Shown: piece after piece, positions 11,064 to 21,390 of the stretch
How the letters are laid out: every line of letters starts with the position of its first letter
How positions within the stretch are numbered: the first letter of the stretch is position 1
Assembly: GCF_000499845.2 (NCBI RefSeq)
Contig: NC_023756.2
Span: 9,593,344-9,657,343, forward strand
Direction: 5' to 3'
From: Phaseolus vulgaris
Lineage: Eukaryota; Streptophyta; Magnoliopsida; Fabales; Fabaceae
Length of the DNA: 64,000 nt
Translations under genes and position numbers: made by a program
The notes under the pieces: model-generated
Told to the model about the DNA's origin: nothing
The model's database searches: none
The model's input: only the letters and a program-made list of their open reading frames with translations

Positions 11064-13380
11064 TAATTTGATCCATTTATTATTTAAAAAGTTACTTGAA
11101 TACATGTTTTTACTCATGATATGATGATAAGTTAACATATTTTTTTAATGAACTCTATTAAAAGTGTTTAACAAAAAAGTGGTGGACAGAAATAAAGTGT
11201 TGCACCCTTTGATCCCAATCTCAAAACCCCTATTGTCTAGGGTGATGAGAAGAAGAGTTTTGAAGCAAAGGGTGGGGGACCCTTGTTACAGATTGGCAAT
11301 GATCATGCACCATCACTTCAAAGACCTAATTCATGAGGGTTTGGAATTGGGTTGGCATATAAAGCACACTGGACTAGTCTCTAACAAAGAGAGTGTGGTG
11401 TCTACCAGAATGTCTTAGATTTAGTGACTTACACGTAAGGAAGGGGAGGCAACCCTAGGTAATTGGGGAACATGAATGCATGAACTTGTACTATAATTTG
11501 TCAAAAGGGATTTTGGAATAAGGAGGAGAAACAAGGCTTTATGTGAGTGAATTGTGAAATGCACATATAAGGTCATAGTCTCGACAGCTTAGTATGGTTT
11601 GTGATGGAAAGTACTTATGAATTTGATTCCCTAGAGACATCTTCATCATGGATAGGATATTTAGAGTAGACAGAATTTTCAGTAGTAAAATACATACATA
11701 CTTGTGGGGTAGATCATTAAATGAATTTTGGTTTTGGTTTTGTTGCAATTTGTTATCATTAAAATCATTTCATCCTAATTTTTGTTGTTTATTGATTATG
11801 TTCTTAACTTATTCTTTTGTATCTAGTTGGAGATTTTATATCAGAGATAAGAACATTTCATAATATATAAATTGATGCAAAATCTTACATGGTTTTATAA
11901 GGTTGAGTTAGACTTAAATTTCTTTCTTAATATAATATAAGAGTAATTTAGAACTGATTCTAGCAAGTTGGATTTATCAGATCACCCGTATCAAACCACC
12001 TATAAATATGTAGTCACATGCACGAGTAAGTGCAAACCTTGGTCAATTTTATAAGGTTGAATTAAAATTAAAGTTCAATACTTAAAATATCTTTAAAGTT
12101 CAATCTTTAAAATATCTTTAAAGTTGAGTCCTTAAAATATCTTTTAAACTAATTTGTTCCTTTTTCATAAAACAAATAAGGGTGAGAATTTGATTTACAA
12201 GATTAAGTGTAATGCTATTTTTTTTAAAATGTATAAATTCAAAAAAAATTAATATTACCTGTATTAACTAATATCTTTAATTTTAGTGTATTAATTATAT
12301 TTGATAAAAAATTCTGGAGAACTTGCTTGTGAAAGGGATATTTTGAAGATAATATCAAGTTATTAGATCGATTTTTATTAAAGTTAATATGTATTATATT
12401 TACAACGGTTATAAGTTTAACCCATTTAATATGCACATTTAAAACGATTTTAACTAAAAAAATAAATCTTTCAAATTAAAACTATGTAAACCGCCTAATT
12501 TGTTCAAACAGTTATTATGTAATTTATTAAAAAATGTGATGTAATTTATTATGTAAAAACTATTTCATAATAGTTATAATAGTTGATAGTAATAAAAAAA
12601 AATAGAATCTATAATTAGAGAAGTGTAGACTTCACCATTCCTTACACTATTTAATGTAATATGTCCAATAAAATAGAAGTATTTTATAATAAATGTTGTT
12701 TCTCTACAAGAATATCGGTATTGGACCTAGTTCATTTAACTTTTTTGTTAAAAAGATCATTTAGCTAGTAATGATTTGTGGTTAAGGTTATCTTAATTTA
12801 TATAAACTTTATATAAAAACCATTAGACTGTTAATATAAATATTGTGGATGTATAATAACAATAATATATCATGCTTACGAATTATACACCATCAATACA
12901 ACGTATTGCTATTGTTAATATAATAAACTTAACAATAAATAAAAGCTTGTTAAGAAAGAAAAAAATTACACTTACGGATTAGAGAAAAACAAACCAATTT
13001 TTTTTTCAATGAAGGTGATATGCCTGTGAAAGAACCCTTACAAGTTTATAGATTAGATAGAGGTAGGAGAAGAACATTTTGGTTAAAAAATAAATAATGA
13101 AGACATGGTTGTTTCTTCCTATAACTCCATAGATTATTTTAGCACCCCATACCTCATTCAAAGATATGATTTTATCCTTAATAAAAGAAAAAGTAATCTT
13201 AAATTCCTAATTCCTTCACCTTCTTTGCAGTGGCGGCATCCGAGTCACTCCTTCGCATTCCTTGATGTTTTTTTAGTGGTCATTTTTTTTATGATTGTTT
13301 TTTCCTGTCCTTCCATATTTTCTTTTGTCATTTCATACAAAACATAAAAATATATTTTTATTTTTCTTGTATCACTTTTC
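11064..13380. other. Intergenic stretch, no gene recognised
   Basis: AT-rich DNA. 11160-11420 has a plus-strand open stretch of 84 codons without recognisable motifs. Near 12060-12150 a short unit (about 30 bp, AAAGTT-AATCCTTAAAATATCTTT-like) is repeated about three times in tandem. Nothing else could be supported. Confidence 0.5.
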
Positions 13381-13390
13381 AGTAGCTTTC

Positions 13391-14580
13391 TAATTATGTA
13401 ATTTGAACACGCATTTAAAAAAATACTTCTAGATTACATAATCCGAAAGCTAAAAACAATTTTCAGATTATGTAATTCGAAAACTAATAATGTATTTGAA
13501 AAAAGACTTTTGAATTATGTAATATAGAAGCTAATTATAAATTTAAAAAAATATTTTTGAATTATGTAATCCAAAATATTACAAAGTCATATTTTTTAAT
13601 ATACAAAAATTTATGATAAAATATGGAGGTGCTGTTTATGATAAAATATGGAGGTGCTGGAAGAAACCGTCTGTTGTGATTTAGACAGTTTTGGAGCGTT
13701 TGCGCAGTCCGTTTGTGGAGTTTCAACCTGCATTGAAAATGTTTGTTTTGCACTGATTTTCGTCTATTTAGTTTTAATTTTAGAATGGATGATTCATAAA
13801 CATTTTGGATTAGACAATGTGAGATCATTTTTATTGGATTGTAAAATTTAGAAAATATTCTCGATTTGGAAACTTCAGATTTCAGATTCTGCATAATATT
13901 TCTTAAGAAAATTACATCTTAGATTATAAAATCTAAAAAAAATTTCCAAATTTTATAATTTGAAATATGTAATTTTTTTGAAAAAACTATTATCTGAAAT
14001 ATAAAGGTGAGGAATGCAGAAGTTTTACGGGAATTAAAATAATTATAGAAATGCAGAAAATTCTATAAAGGTGAGGAAGAAAACGTCTATAATAGTTGGA
14101 GTCCATTACTAAGCATATGCCAAAAGTCATGGACTTGGATTTCAAGCCTAGGACAGAATGCAAGTGGGACATATTTCATATTTTACTATTTCTTCCTCCA
14201 CTTCCATATCTTCTTCTTCCACCTCCATAAATTTTTGATATTTTAAAAATGTTTCTCTGTAATATTTTAAATTACATATTTTGGAAGTCTTTATCTAAAT
14301 TCGTAATTAGCTTTCCGATTATGTAATCCAGAAACCTTTATATAATTAGTTTTCAGATTATATAATCCATAAATCTAAATTGGCTTGCAGATTATGTAAT
14401 CCGAAAACCCTTTTTCAAATGCATGTTTGGATTACATAATCCGGAAGATACTCTCAAATCCAGACTTTCGTATTATATAACCTGAAATACCATTTTTTTA
14501 AATATATTGTGAATTACATAATCTGTAAGCTATTTCAGAATTCGAGATTAACTTATGGATTATGTAATCCAGAATATGGA
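13391..14580. repeat. Dispersed array of a near-palindromic GATTATGTAATCC word
   Basis: At least twelve copies of a word close to GATTATGTAATCCGAAA, in both orientations, occur at 13391-13580 and again at 14268-14576, with weaker copies near 13920. The core GATTATGTAATC differs from its own reverse complement only at the two central bases. A 23-bp direct repeat containing AAAATATGGAGGTGCTG occurs twice at about 13612-13660, and AATATGGAGGTGGCA recurs at the right edge near 14573. The arrangement looks like a non-autonomous DNA transposon with subterminal repeats; its termini are not certain. Confidence 0.6.
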
Positions 14581-14719
14581 GGTGGCACTAGAAGGATAAA
14601 AAGATATTTTTCATATTTTTGTATGAGGGTAGAAAAGGAACATATATACATAATCTACGTTTGAAAACTATGCAATGGGAATTGAAGTCAAGTTCATTGA
14701 CTAAAAAAGATTTCACCAT

Positions 14720-15240
14720 TATATCAATAAAATATATGATTATTATTATATTTATTAATATAATTAATAATATACATATTATTTATATTATTTATATATT
14801 TAAAATCATTCATATTATTCAAATTAATAACATTATAAATTATTATAATAATATTATTAAATATTATTAATAATTAATACTAATAAATATTATTAAAATT
14901 ATTACCATTATTAAATATTAATAATATTAAATATCATAAATATTATTAAATAGTATTAACATTATTAATAATATTAATATTATAAATAATATTAGTGATA
15001 TTAATATTATTTATATTACTAATATTATTAATATTGTTAATATTATTTTTTATTATTATTATTTATAAATATTATTTATGATTTTATAATTATTTATATT
15101 ATAATAATATTTTTAATATTATGTATATAATTATTATGATTAATATTATTTATATTATTAAAAAATTTAAAACTATTAAAATTATTTATATTTTTAATAT
15201 TATTAATATTGTTAATAAAAATATTTATATTAATAATAAT
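14720..15240. repeat. Low-complexity (ATT)/(AAT)-rich tract
   Basis: About 500 bp are made almost entirely of A and T, with ATT, AATATT and TAATATTA words. No coding or structural element was seen. Confidence 0.9.
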
Positions 15241-15244
15241 ATTG

Positions 15245-15499
15245 AATTTACTTTTGAATATAGATTAATGGGTAAAATTTGTTGGTAATGTAAAATTTAC
15301 TTATGGATATAGATCCGTGGGTAATAATTTATATGTAATTTAACTACGGATTCATATCTGTGGGTAATATTCGTAGGTAATTCTAAATTTAGCTACAGAT
15401 TTAGATCCATGGATAATTTTTGTAGGTAATGCTAAATTTACCTACGAATTTAGGTTCGTGGATAAAAATTCGTGGGTAATATTAATTTTTTTTGTAGTG
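15245..15499. mobile_element. CACTA-type right end with subterminal tandem repeats
   Basis: Six or so imperfect copies of a unit of about 35 bp (ATTTACCTACGAATTTAGGTTCGTGGGTAAT-like) end in TTTTTTTTGTAGTG at 15486-15499, the reverse complement of CACTACAAAAAAAA. Subterminal repeats next to such a terminus are typical of CACTA elements, where the transposase binds. The left end was not found; the AT-rich tract to the left may be internal sequence. Confidence 0.6.
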
Positions 15500-15529
15500 T
15501 TGGGACACATCCCACCAAATTTGGGTAAC

Positions 15530-15875
15530 ACTATGAGAAATTAAGGAATGTCCTTAAAAATAAGCAAGCGCTGACATATGATAGATTCAACGCATTATAA
15601 TATATGACCTATGACTAAACACTATAAATAAACCTTCTATAAAGGTGTAAGATACGCTTTTAATAAGTTTTTAATATACACTCCGTATATTGAGTACTTA
15701 CTTGATCGCGGAGTACCTTTTGCAGGTCAACCCCGATCGAGCATTAGCAAATTAAGGAAGGAGACTTAGAGTGAGGAGCAAGGGAGCAATCGAACGACCG
15801 AAACGTCAGCAATTGTACAACCAGTTCAGATACTATATAGGCCCATTTTGTCTATACAAGCACAATTGCCGCCCA
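15530..15875 (+). repeat. Ty3/gypsy-type LTR (5' LTR, partial)
   Basis: It is homologous, in opposite orientation, to 19905-20403. Shared blocks include CACTATAAATAAACC (a TATA box), TATAAAGGTGTAAGATACG, GAGTACTTACTTGATCG and the 3' end TTTGTCTATACA. The left limit is uncertain because similarity fades before 15600. Confidence 0.65.
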
Positions 15876-15966
15876 CCGTGGGGCCGAGATAGAATCGCAA
15901 CAAGCAACAATGGTTTTAACAAGGCATGGAACGAACAACGATCGAATTCCTGAAGACCAGATCTGA
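15876..15966 (+). mobile_element. Gypsy leader and start of gag, truncated
   Basis: Directly after the LTR comes GCCGCCCACCGTGGGGCC, the kind of post-LTR sequence seen in plant Ty3/gypsy elements (the PBS region). It is followed by ATG at 15910 and eighteen codons (MVLTRHG...) before a TGA at 15964-15966. The rest of the element is absent, so this is a truncated relic. Confidence 0.5.
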
Positions 15967-16099
15967 TGTGAGTTGATTTTAGGATTGCACATTCTATTGG
16001 TTGCTCTTTATTTATGATTTTTGATTTAGCAATTATGGTGAGAACTCTAAGAAGATTCCCACTGGACACGAACTTAACCAAGTGATTAAGTAAGTGCGA
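15967..16099. other. Unassigned spacer
   Basis: A short stretch between the truncated plus-strand gypsy leader and the minus-strand gypsy LTR. No feature was recognised. Confidence 0.4.
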
Positions 16100-16836
16100 A
16101 AGTTCACTTTAGAAGGGCAAAAAGAAAAAGACAATTATAAGGGGACAAATGATGCAGCGGAAATTAAGGCAAGGAATAAGTAAAGAAAAAGAACAAAGTA
16201 AAGAACAAATTAAAGATTAAAAGAAGACATGTATGGAATGGAAGGAGGCGTAAATAAAAGATAAAAAAGGAATGGATGAAGAGATCTTATGGGAAGAAAG
16301 GAAGTCACGCCACTTGGAGCAGAAGGACTCCAAGATGAGTGATGCAAGAGTCGCCACTTGATATATTACCCACCCAAGATAAGACCTAGAGTCACCACTT
16401 GGGATATTACCCATCCAAGGTAAGACCCAAATAACTCAGAGTACTCAGACTCACAAATTCACTCAAGCAGAGTTTCTTTACTTCAAATTGCAATGTGAAA
16501 ATACATGAGGAAAGACACCCTATTTATAGGAAGGAGTGCCTTGGTGGGCAAGATGGGTGAATGGTAGAAATGGCAAGGGTGAGGGGTTGCCTAGGGTGTT
16601 GACCATGGTCAACACCGCACCTTTAGGCATAACTTATAGAAGGTAGGTTAAAAGCCCTAATTCTAGGTGCCTTGTCTTGAAAAAGTGGGCTTGGTACAAG
16701 CCCATTTCGCTAAGTATACTCCCTTTTATGCTATGTGAACCTACTCTAGCCTATTTTGCTATTTAGACCCCCAAAGTGAGCCCAATTTATTTACAAACAT
16801 GTTTCTGTCTTTTAAAAAGACCAGGAGAAAGAACAT

Positions 16837-17343
16837 TTAGTGTTCTGGTCTATGCCCGATTCTTCTTCTGGTGAGGTCCGTCTGATCTTTGGTGGGGTCT
16901 TGACTTAATTGTTGAGATGACTGATCATAATGTGAATTGTCTCTTGAGTCCTTGGTCATCTTCTTGGCTACTTGGATTGTATCATGCCTCCCAAGTTGGA
17001 GAGAATTCGACATTGAATTTAGAACTCCTACAAATAACATAGTCAGTTTGTTCACATATAAGATAGTGCGAGGTGTGGTATGTGAAGTAAACTTATGTTC
17101 ATGAAGCTTTGGGAGTTCATATTGGTAAGTTCTAGATACAAGCCATGTTTGGAAAGAATATTTGGGGATGACATGATGGTTTGCTGAAAATTCTCTTAGA
17201 AGGTGAGAACCTTTAGGAGGTGTTTGAATTTCATCCCTAAACTTCTTTACCCAAGATGTCAAGTATTTAGAATTATCAAGTAATGAAAAAGAGAAGGAGG
17301 AAGTATACCTAGGAGGCGCAATTAGTTTTGTGTGGGTCAACAT
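16837..17343 (-). pseudogene. Unidentified ORF in the tail of the gypsy relic
   Basis: A 168-codon open frame begins MLTHTKLIAPPRYTSSFSF and contains TSWVKKFRDEIQTPP. It follows the protease fragment in the same orientation and precedes the LTR-like region. It could be 3' tail sequence of the element left after deletion of pol. No domain was recognised. Confidence 0.35.
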
Positions 17344-17359
17344 TATTGTTTTGATAGCG

Positions 17360-18150
17360 TGAGATGAGATGTTGAGACCTATTTAGTCCTCATGAACTTC
17401 TTTGGGAGAGAGGGGTTTTAAGATAACCTTATGCCCTTGGAAGTTGAAATACATTTTATTGGTATGACCATCATGTAAAACTTGTCTATCATATTGTCAA
17501 GGCCTTCCCAATAGAATATGTGTTGCTTCCATTGGCACAACATCACATAAAACCTCATCTTTATATCATATGGGAAAAGTTATGAGGACTTGTTTATTAA
17601 CCATGATTTTACCCTTTTCACTAAGCCATTGTAGTTTGTAGGGCTTTGTATGAGATATAGTGAGTAATCCAAGCTTCTCCACTACTCTTGTACTTGCCAC
17701 ATTAGCATAACTACCCCCATCTATTATCATGGAACATAACTTGTTGTTGATAAGGCAGTGAGTGTGAAAAATATTTTCTCTTTGGGTTTCATCCAAAGGT
17801 TTTGGAATTTTTTCCAACATTCACCTTACCACCAATAAGTCACCTTCACAAGGTATCTCACATTCATTTTCACTAGGGTTTTTGAAGGGGCAGGGGAGTT
17901 AGACCTAGAAGATTGATCATTGTGGTCACTGACAACTAGCCCCCCCTTAACCATCATGGTCCTTTTGTTTGGACAATTGGCAGCTGTGTGCCCAAAACCT
18001 AAACATTTAAAACATTTGGTAATTGAGGTTTTGGTTGGCGATTTAGTCCTAGAAGGAGAAGAATTTTTAGAAGTTTGTGAGGTGGATTCTTTAGAAGGAT
18101 TATCTTGTTTTGAAAATTTATTTAAACCAGAGATTTGTCTTCATCAAATA
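17360..18150 (-). pseudogene. Gypsy gag C-terminus and retropepsin fragment
   Basis: The minus frame shows a CCHC zinc knuckle (CFKCLGFGHTAANC, about 17977-18018), then a linker. An open stretch from 17820 contains the aspartic-protease motif IIDGGSYANVAS followed by KPYKLQWLSEKGKIMVNKQ. Further down, after a frame break, HILLGRPWQYDRQVLHDGHT-like sequence is recognisable. The active-site triad is D-G-G rather than the commoner D-S/T-G. It is a relic broken by frameshifts. Confidence 0.75.
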
Positions 18151-18159
18151 GGGGGAGAT

Positions 18160-19229
18160 TGTTGAACATGAGCTTTGATGTCTCCAAATATGTGTTGATT
18201 GCTTGAAGGCCTTGTTGCTGCTTGTGTGTGTGGGTTCTGGATAGTTTGAATTTGTAACTCCACTCTTAGTTAGGATCCAAAGTTAGTTTAAATCAAATTC
18301 TTTTGAAAAAAAGTGTTTTTCCAAAGAAGTGGAAAAACAACCTGTTGTTTTATCGTTTCAACCAGTTGTTTTACACTTAGGGGTTTTTTAAAAGGATTTG
18401 AAACTGTTTGACTTTGATTGACTTTGTTGTCAAACCAATTCAATCGGTTGTTTTGAAAAATCAACTTATTGTTTTTTGAATTTTCTTTACAGAATTTTGT
18501 TAAGTTAGTTCAGTTTGTTTTAATTGATTTAAAACTGATCTGACTCTTGCATTAAATGTTTTTAACAACTGATTGGAGTATATATAATTTGTTTTGCGTT
18601 CCTGGTTGTTATTGCTTCACAAGATTTCTTTCAAATCAAGTTTTTCCAAGATTGCTTCAAGCTTTAGATTTTTTCTAAGAGTGGAATATGATTGTTTTGT
18701 AACTTTTGAATTCAATCTGTATCATGTGTGATCATTCATTTTCTCTCTTGAATACTGTAATTTTGTGTAAACGTGTTCTGTGCAGATCCAGAGGGTGTTC
18801 TATGATTTGTGGTGTGTTGTTTGCCAAATGAGGTTTGGATTCTTGAAGGGTTCAAGATCACCTCTTTGGTGTATGGTTTGTAATCAAGGTTATTGATTGC
18901 TTAGTGGAATACCCAGTGGGTTTTGGGGACTGGATGTACCTCTTGGATAAGAATGAACCAATATAAATCTGTTGTGTGATTCTTTTTATCCTTAATCTCA
19001 TTTAAATATGTTTTTTGTTTGTTTTTATTAATTGCTGATAAAAACAACTGGTTGAATCGCATAAACAACCGGTTGATTTTCTGGAAACATAATAAAACAT
19101 ATTTGTTTCTTGGCTATCTTGGTTTCTTTCTCTTTGATTCTTCATTGGCGTTCTCTATACCTTCAAAATTTGCGAAAATCTTTTATAAACAATTCACCCC
19201 CCTCTTGTTTAAGTCCTGAATTTCTAACA
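18160..19229 (+). repeat. Long copia-type LTR with preceding PPT (3' end of a truncated element)
   Basis: The sequence starts TGTTGAACATGAGC directly after the polypurine tract GGGGGAGAT (18151-18159) and ends with CACCCCCCTCTTGTTTAAGTCC...CTAACA at 19229. This gives a 3' LTR of about 1.07 kb preceded by almost no internal sequence. It carries several copies of an AACCGGTTG-like word (for example 19058-19075). It is homologous to the more decayed LTR at 40355-41290. The element was 5'-truncated where it meets the gypsy gag fragment. Confidence 0.75.
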
Positions 19230-19904
19230 TGTTTATGCTTGTGTTCTTTATGTTCAAATAATTTATAATTACAAATTTCTTTCTAACTTTTGTATTTTTG
19301 AAACATGTTTTGAAAAAAAAAATTGTCTTTGAATGAACTTGTGCTTGAAAAGGTTAGAAAAACAAGAAACTAACATGCAACAAGTAAAAAAATTATGGAC
19401 ATCATCACTTGTTAAGTATTTAAACCCAATTCATGAAGTTCCTTTTTATTTCTTTAGAAGAATGCCTAATCAATCTATCAAGACTTACATTCAAAGTGAA
19501 AGATGTAACAAATCTAAGCTTAATAAAAAATAAAATGTAAACTCTATAACAAATCTAAGAAATTTTAAAGATAAACTAAAAAACTATAGATTAGAAAATA
19601 GGATAAACCAAATAGAAAAAAAGACATATGACAAAACTAGGAATTAAAATTGAGAAAAAAGACACTTTAAAAGACTATGATTAATTTCAAAACAATGAAT
19701 CTAAAACTACCACAATAAATTTGAAAAACAAAAACAAGTAAGTTAAACAATTAAAAAAATCAAATTATAAGAATTCAATTTAGACTACTTAGATTAATAA
19801 AACTAATTTGAACATCCAATAGAAAACTCAATTAAAAATAAATCTAAGTATGAAAAAAATATAAAATATGCCCTATATTTTTTATTTGTTTATCACTCTT
19901 GTAC
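19230..19904. other. AT-rich spacer, no gene seen
   Basis: Purine-rich, AT-rich sequence with short open stretches but no recognisable motif. Confidence 0.5.
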
Positions 19905-20403
19905 CTGTATAGACAAAGTTGACCTATATAGTACCTGGAATTGGTTGTACAATTATTGATGTGTTGGTTTCCCCCTCGTTCTTTCCTTCAAATCTCCTCC
20001 TTTGATTGTCGACACTCGGTTAGGGTTGACCAGAAAAAGGTACTCTAACGATCAAGTAAGTACTTTGTGTAAAGAGTGTATATTTGTAAAACTGATTAAA
20101 ACGTATCTTACACCTTTATAAATGGTTTATTTATAGTGTTCAGTCATGGGTCCTTGTTGTGATGGGTCGAATATCAGTTGTTCACTGATGTGTAGCGTGA
20201 TCCCTGATTTATAGAAAGGTATATTGGTATATGAATATATTGGCATATTTGAAGAATATCTTTAATATCTTTCAGTTAATTAGTGTTTGGCTAATTTCTC
20301 GGAGATGTCATCCGCATTATCCGAGACATGATTATGACTCATAAAGAACTCCCGTAACTGTCGCTGCTGCCATTTATTAAGTGCCTTGAAGTGTGTTTTG
20401 ACA
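19905..20403 (-). repeat. Ty3/gypsy-type LTR in inverted orientation
   Basis: Its reverse complement matches the LTR at 15530-15875: CACTATAAATAAACC, TATAAAGGTGTAAGATACG, AAAGTACTTACTTGATCG, and the end CTTTGTCTATACAGGTACAA. On the minus strand it probably begins TGTCAAAACACACTTC at 20403. No adjacent internal region was recognised, so it may be a solo or truncated LTR. Confidence 0.65.
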
Positions 20404-20931
20404 CGGTCGGTCGGTCATCAAGATCGAGACTGGCTCGTCTAGTACCGACTAGTACAACTCTCATTCAATTTACTTAATTTTGTCTTTAATTTCTTAAGAC
20501 TGAAACTAAAATCTAAAAGAATTATCAAAACATATATCCTTAACTCATAATTGGGTAATCTAAAACACTGAGTACACAATCCACTCTTCGATTATCACGT
20601 CTCAATATCCATATGAGATAAGACCTTAAAACTATCTAACAAAAACTCTATCAAAGAGATAAGAATTTAAGTTCACGTGATAACTTCACAAATTGAAGAA
20701 TATAAATGTTTATAACTCTCCCACTTACAATATTTGTCAACTTTTGAGTACTACATAGATTTTCTATATTTCTATATTTTCTACTCTTATAACTTGGTCT
20801 ATATATAGGTTGCATATAGATGATCATTGTTGCATTTTTGTCTAATATGAATCCATTGTAATCAAGATTTGTCAATCTCATAGAATTAGTGTTGCATTCC
20901 TTAACTTGTGTTGTTTGTACATTACACTAGG
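20404..20931. other. Intergenic spacer
   Basis: It starts with a short GC-rich piece containing CGGTCGGTCGGTC (20405-20417). The rest is AT-rich without a recognised feature. Confidence 0.5.
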
Positions 20932-21390
20932 AGGATTGAATTCTATTTGATCTTTCATTCCTTAACATGTAAAAATAAAAATATGTAGTAAAGGTATTAT
21001 ATAATTAATTGATACTTCATTGCACATTTCTTTTTATTCCTTTCAAGGTTCTAATATGAACGTTGTGAAACATATTTTCTATAGGATTGAATTCTATTTG
21101 ATCTTTCATTCCTTAACATGTAAAAATAAAAATATGCAGTAAAGGTATTATATAATTAATTGATACTTCGTTGCACATTTCTTTTTTTTCCTTTCAAGGT
21201 TCTAATATGAACGTTGTGAAACATATTTTCTATAGGATTGAATTCTATTTGATCTTTCATTCCTTAACATGTAAAAATAAAAATATGCAGTAAAGATATT
21301 ATATAATTAATTGATACTTCGTTGCACTTTTTTTTTTTTTTTTTCCTTTCAAGGTTCTAATATGAACGTTGTGAAACATATATTTTCTAT
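20932..21390. repeat. Tandem repeat, three copies of a 151-bp unit
   Basis: Copies start at 20932, 21083 and 21234 with AGGATTGAATTCTATTTGATC. They are almost identical. The main differences are single bases and the length of a T-run in the third copy (21328-21344). The high identity indicates recent amplification. No coding frame runs through the unit. Confidence 0.95.

Larger units (their letters stand above)
16100..18150 (-). mobile_element. Ty3/gypsy element, minus strand, internally deleted
   Basis: Read on the minus strand, the order is end of gag with a zinc knuckle (18150-17820), retropepsin (17820-17360), a poorly identified tail (17343-16837) and an LTR-like region (about 16830-16100). 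The LTR-like region has a TATA-type TCCTATAAATAGG near 16518-16530 on the minus strand. Reverse transcriptase, RNase H and integrase are missing, so a large internal deletion is inferred. The gag end is cut off by the plus-strand copia terminus at about 18150. Confidence 0.6.

Noticed and set aside
13391..14580. Regular short repeats considered as a CRISPR-like array
   Set aside because: The words occur in both orientations with irregular spacing in a plant genome; transposon subterminal repeats explain them better.
17920..18165. Plus-strand open frame of 81 codons
   Set aside because: It is antisense to the gypsy gag zinc knuckle and runs into the copia PPT.
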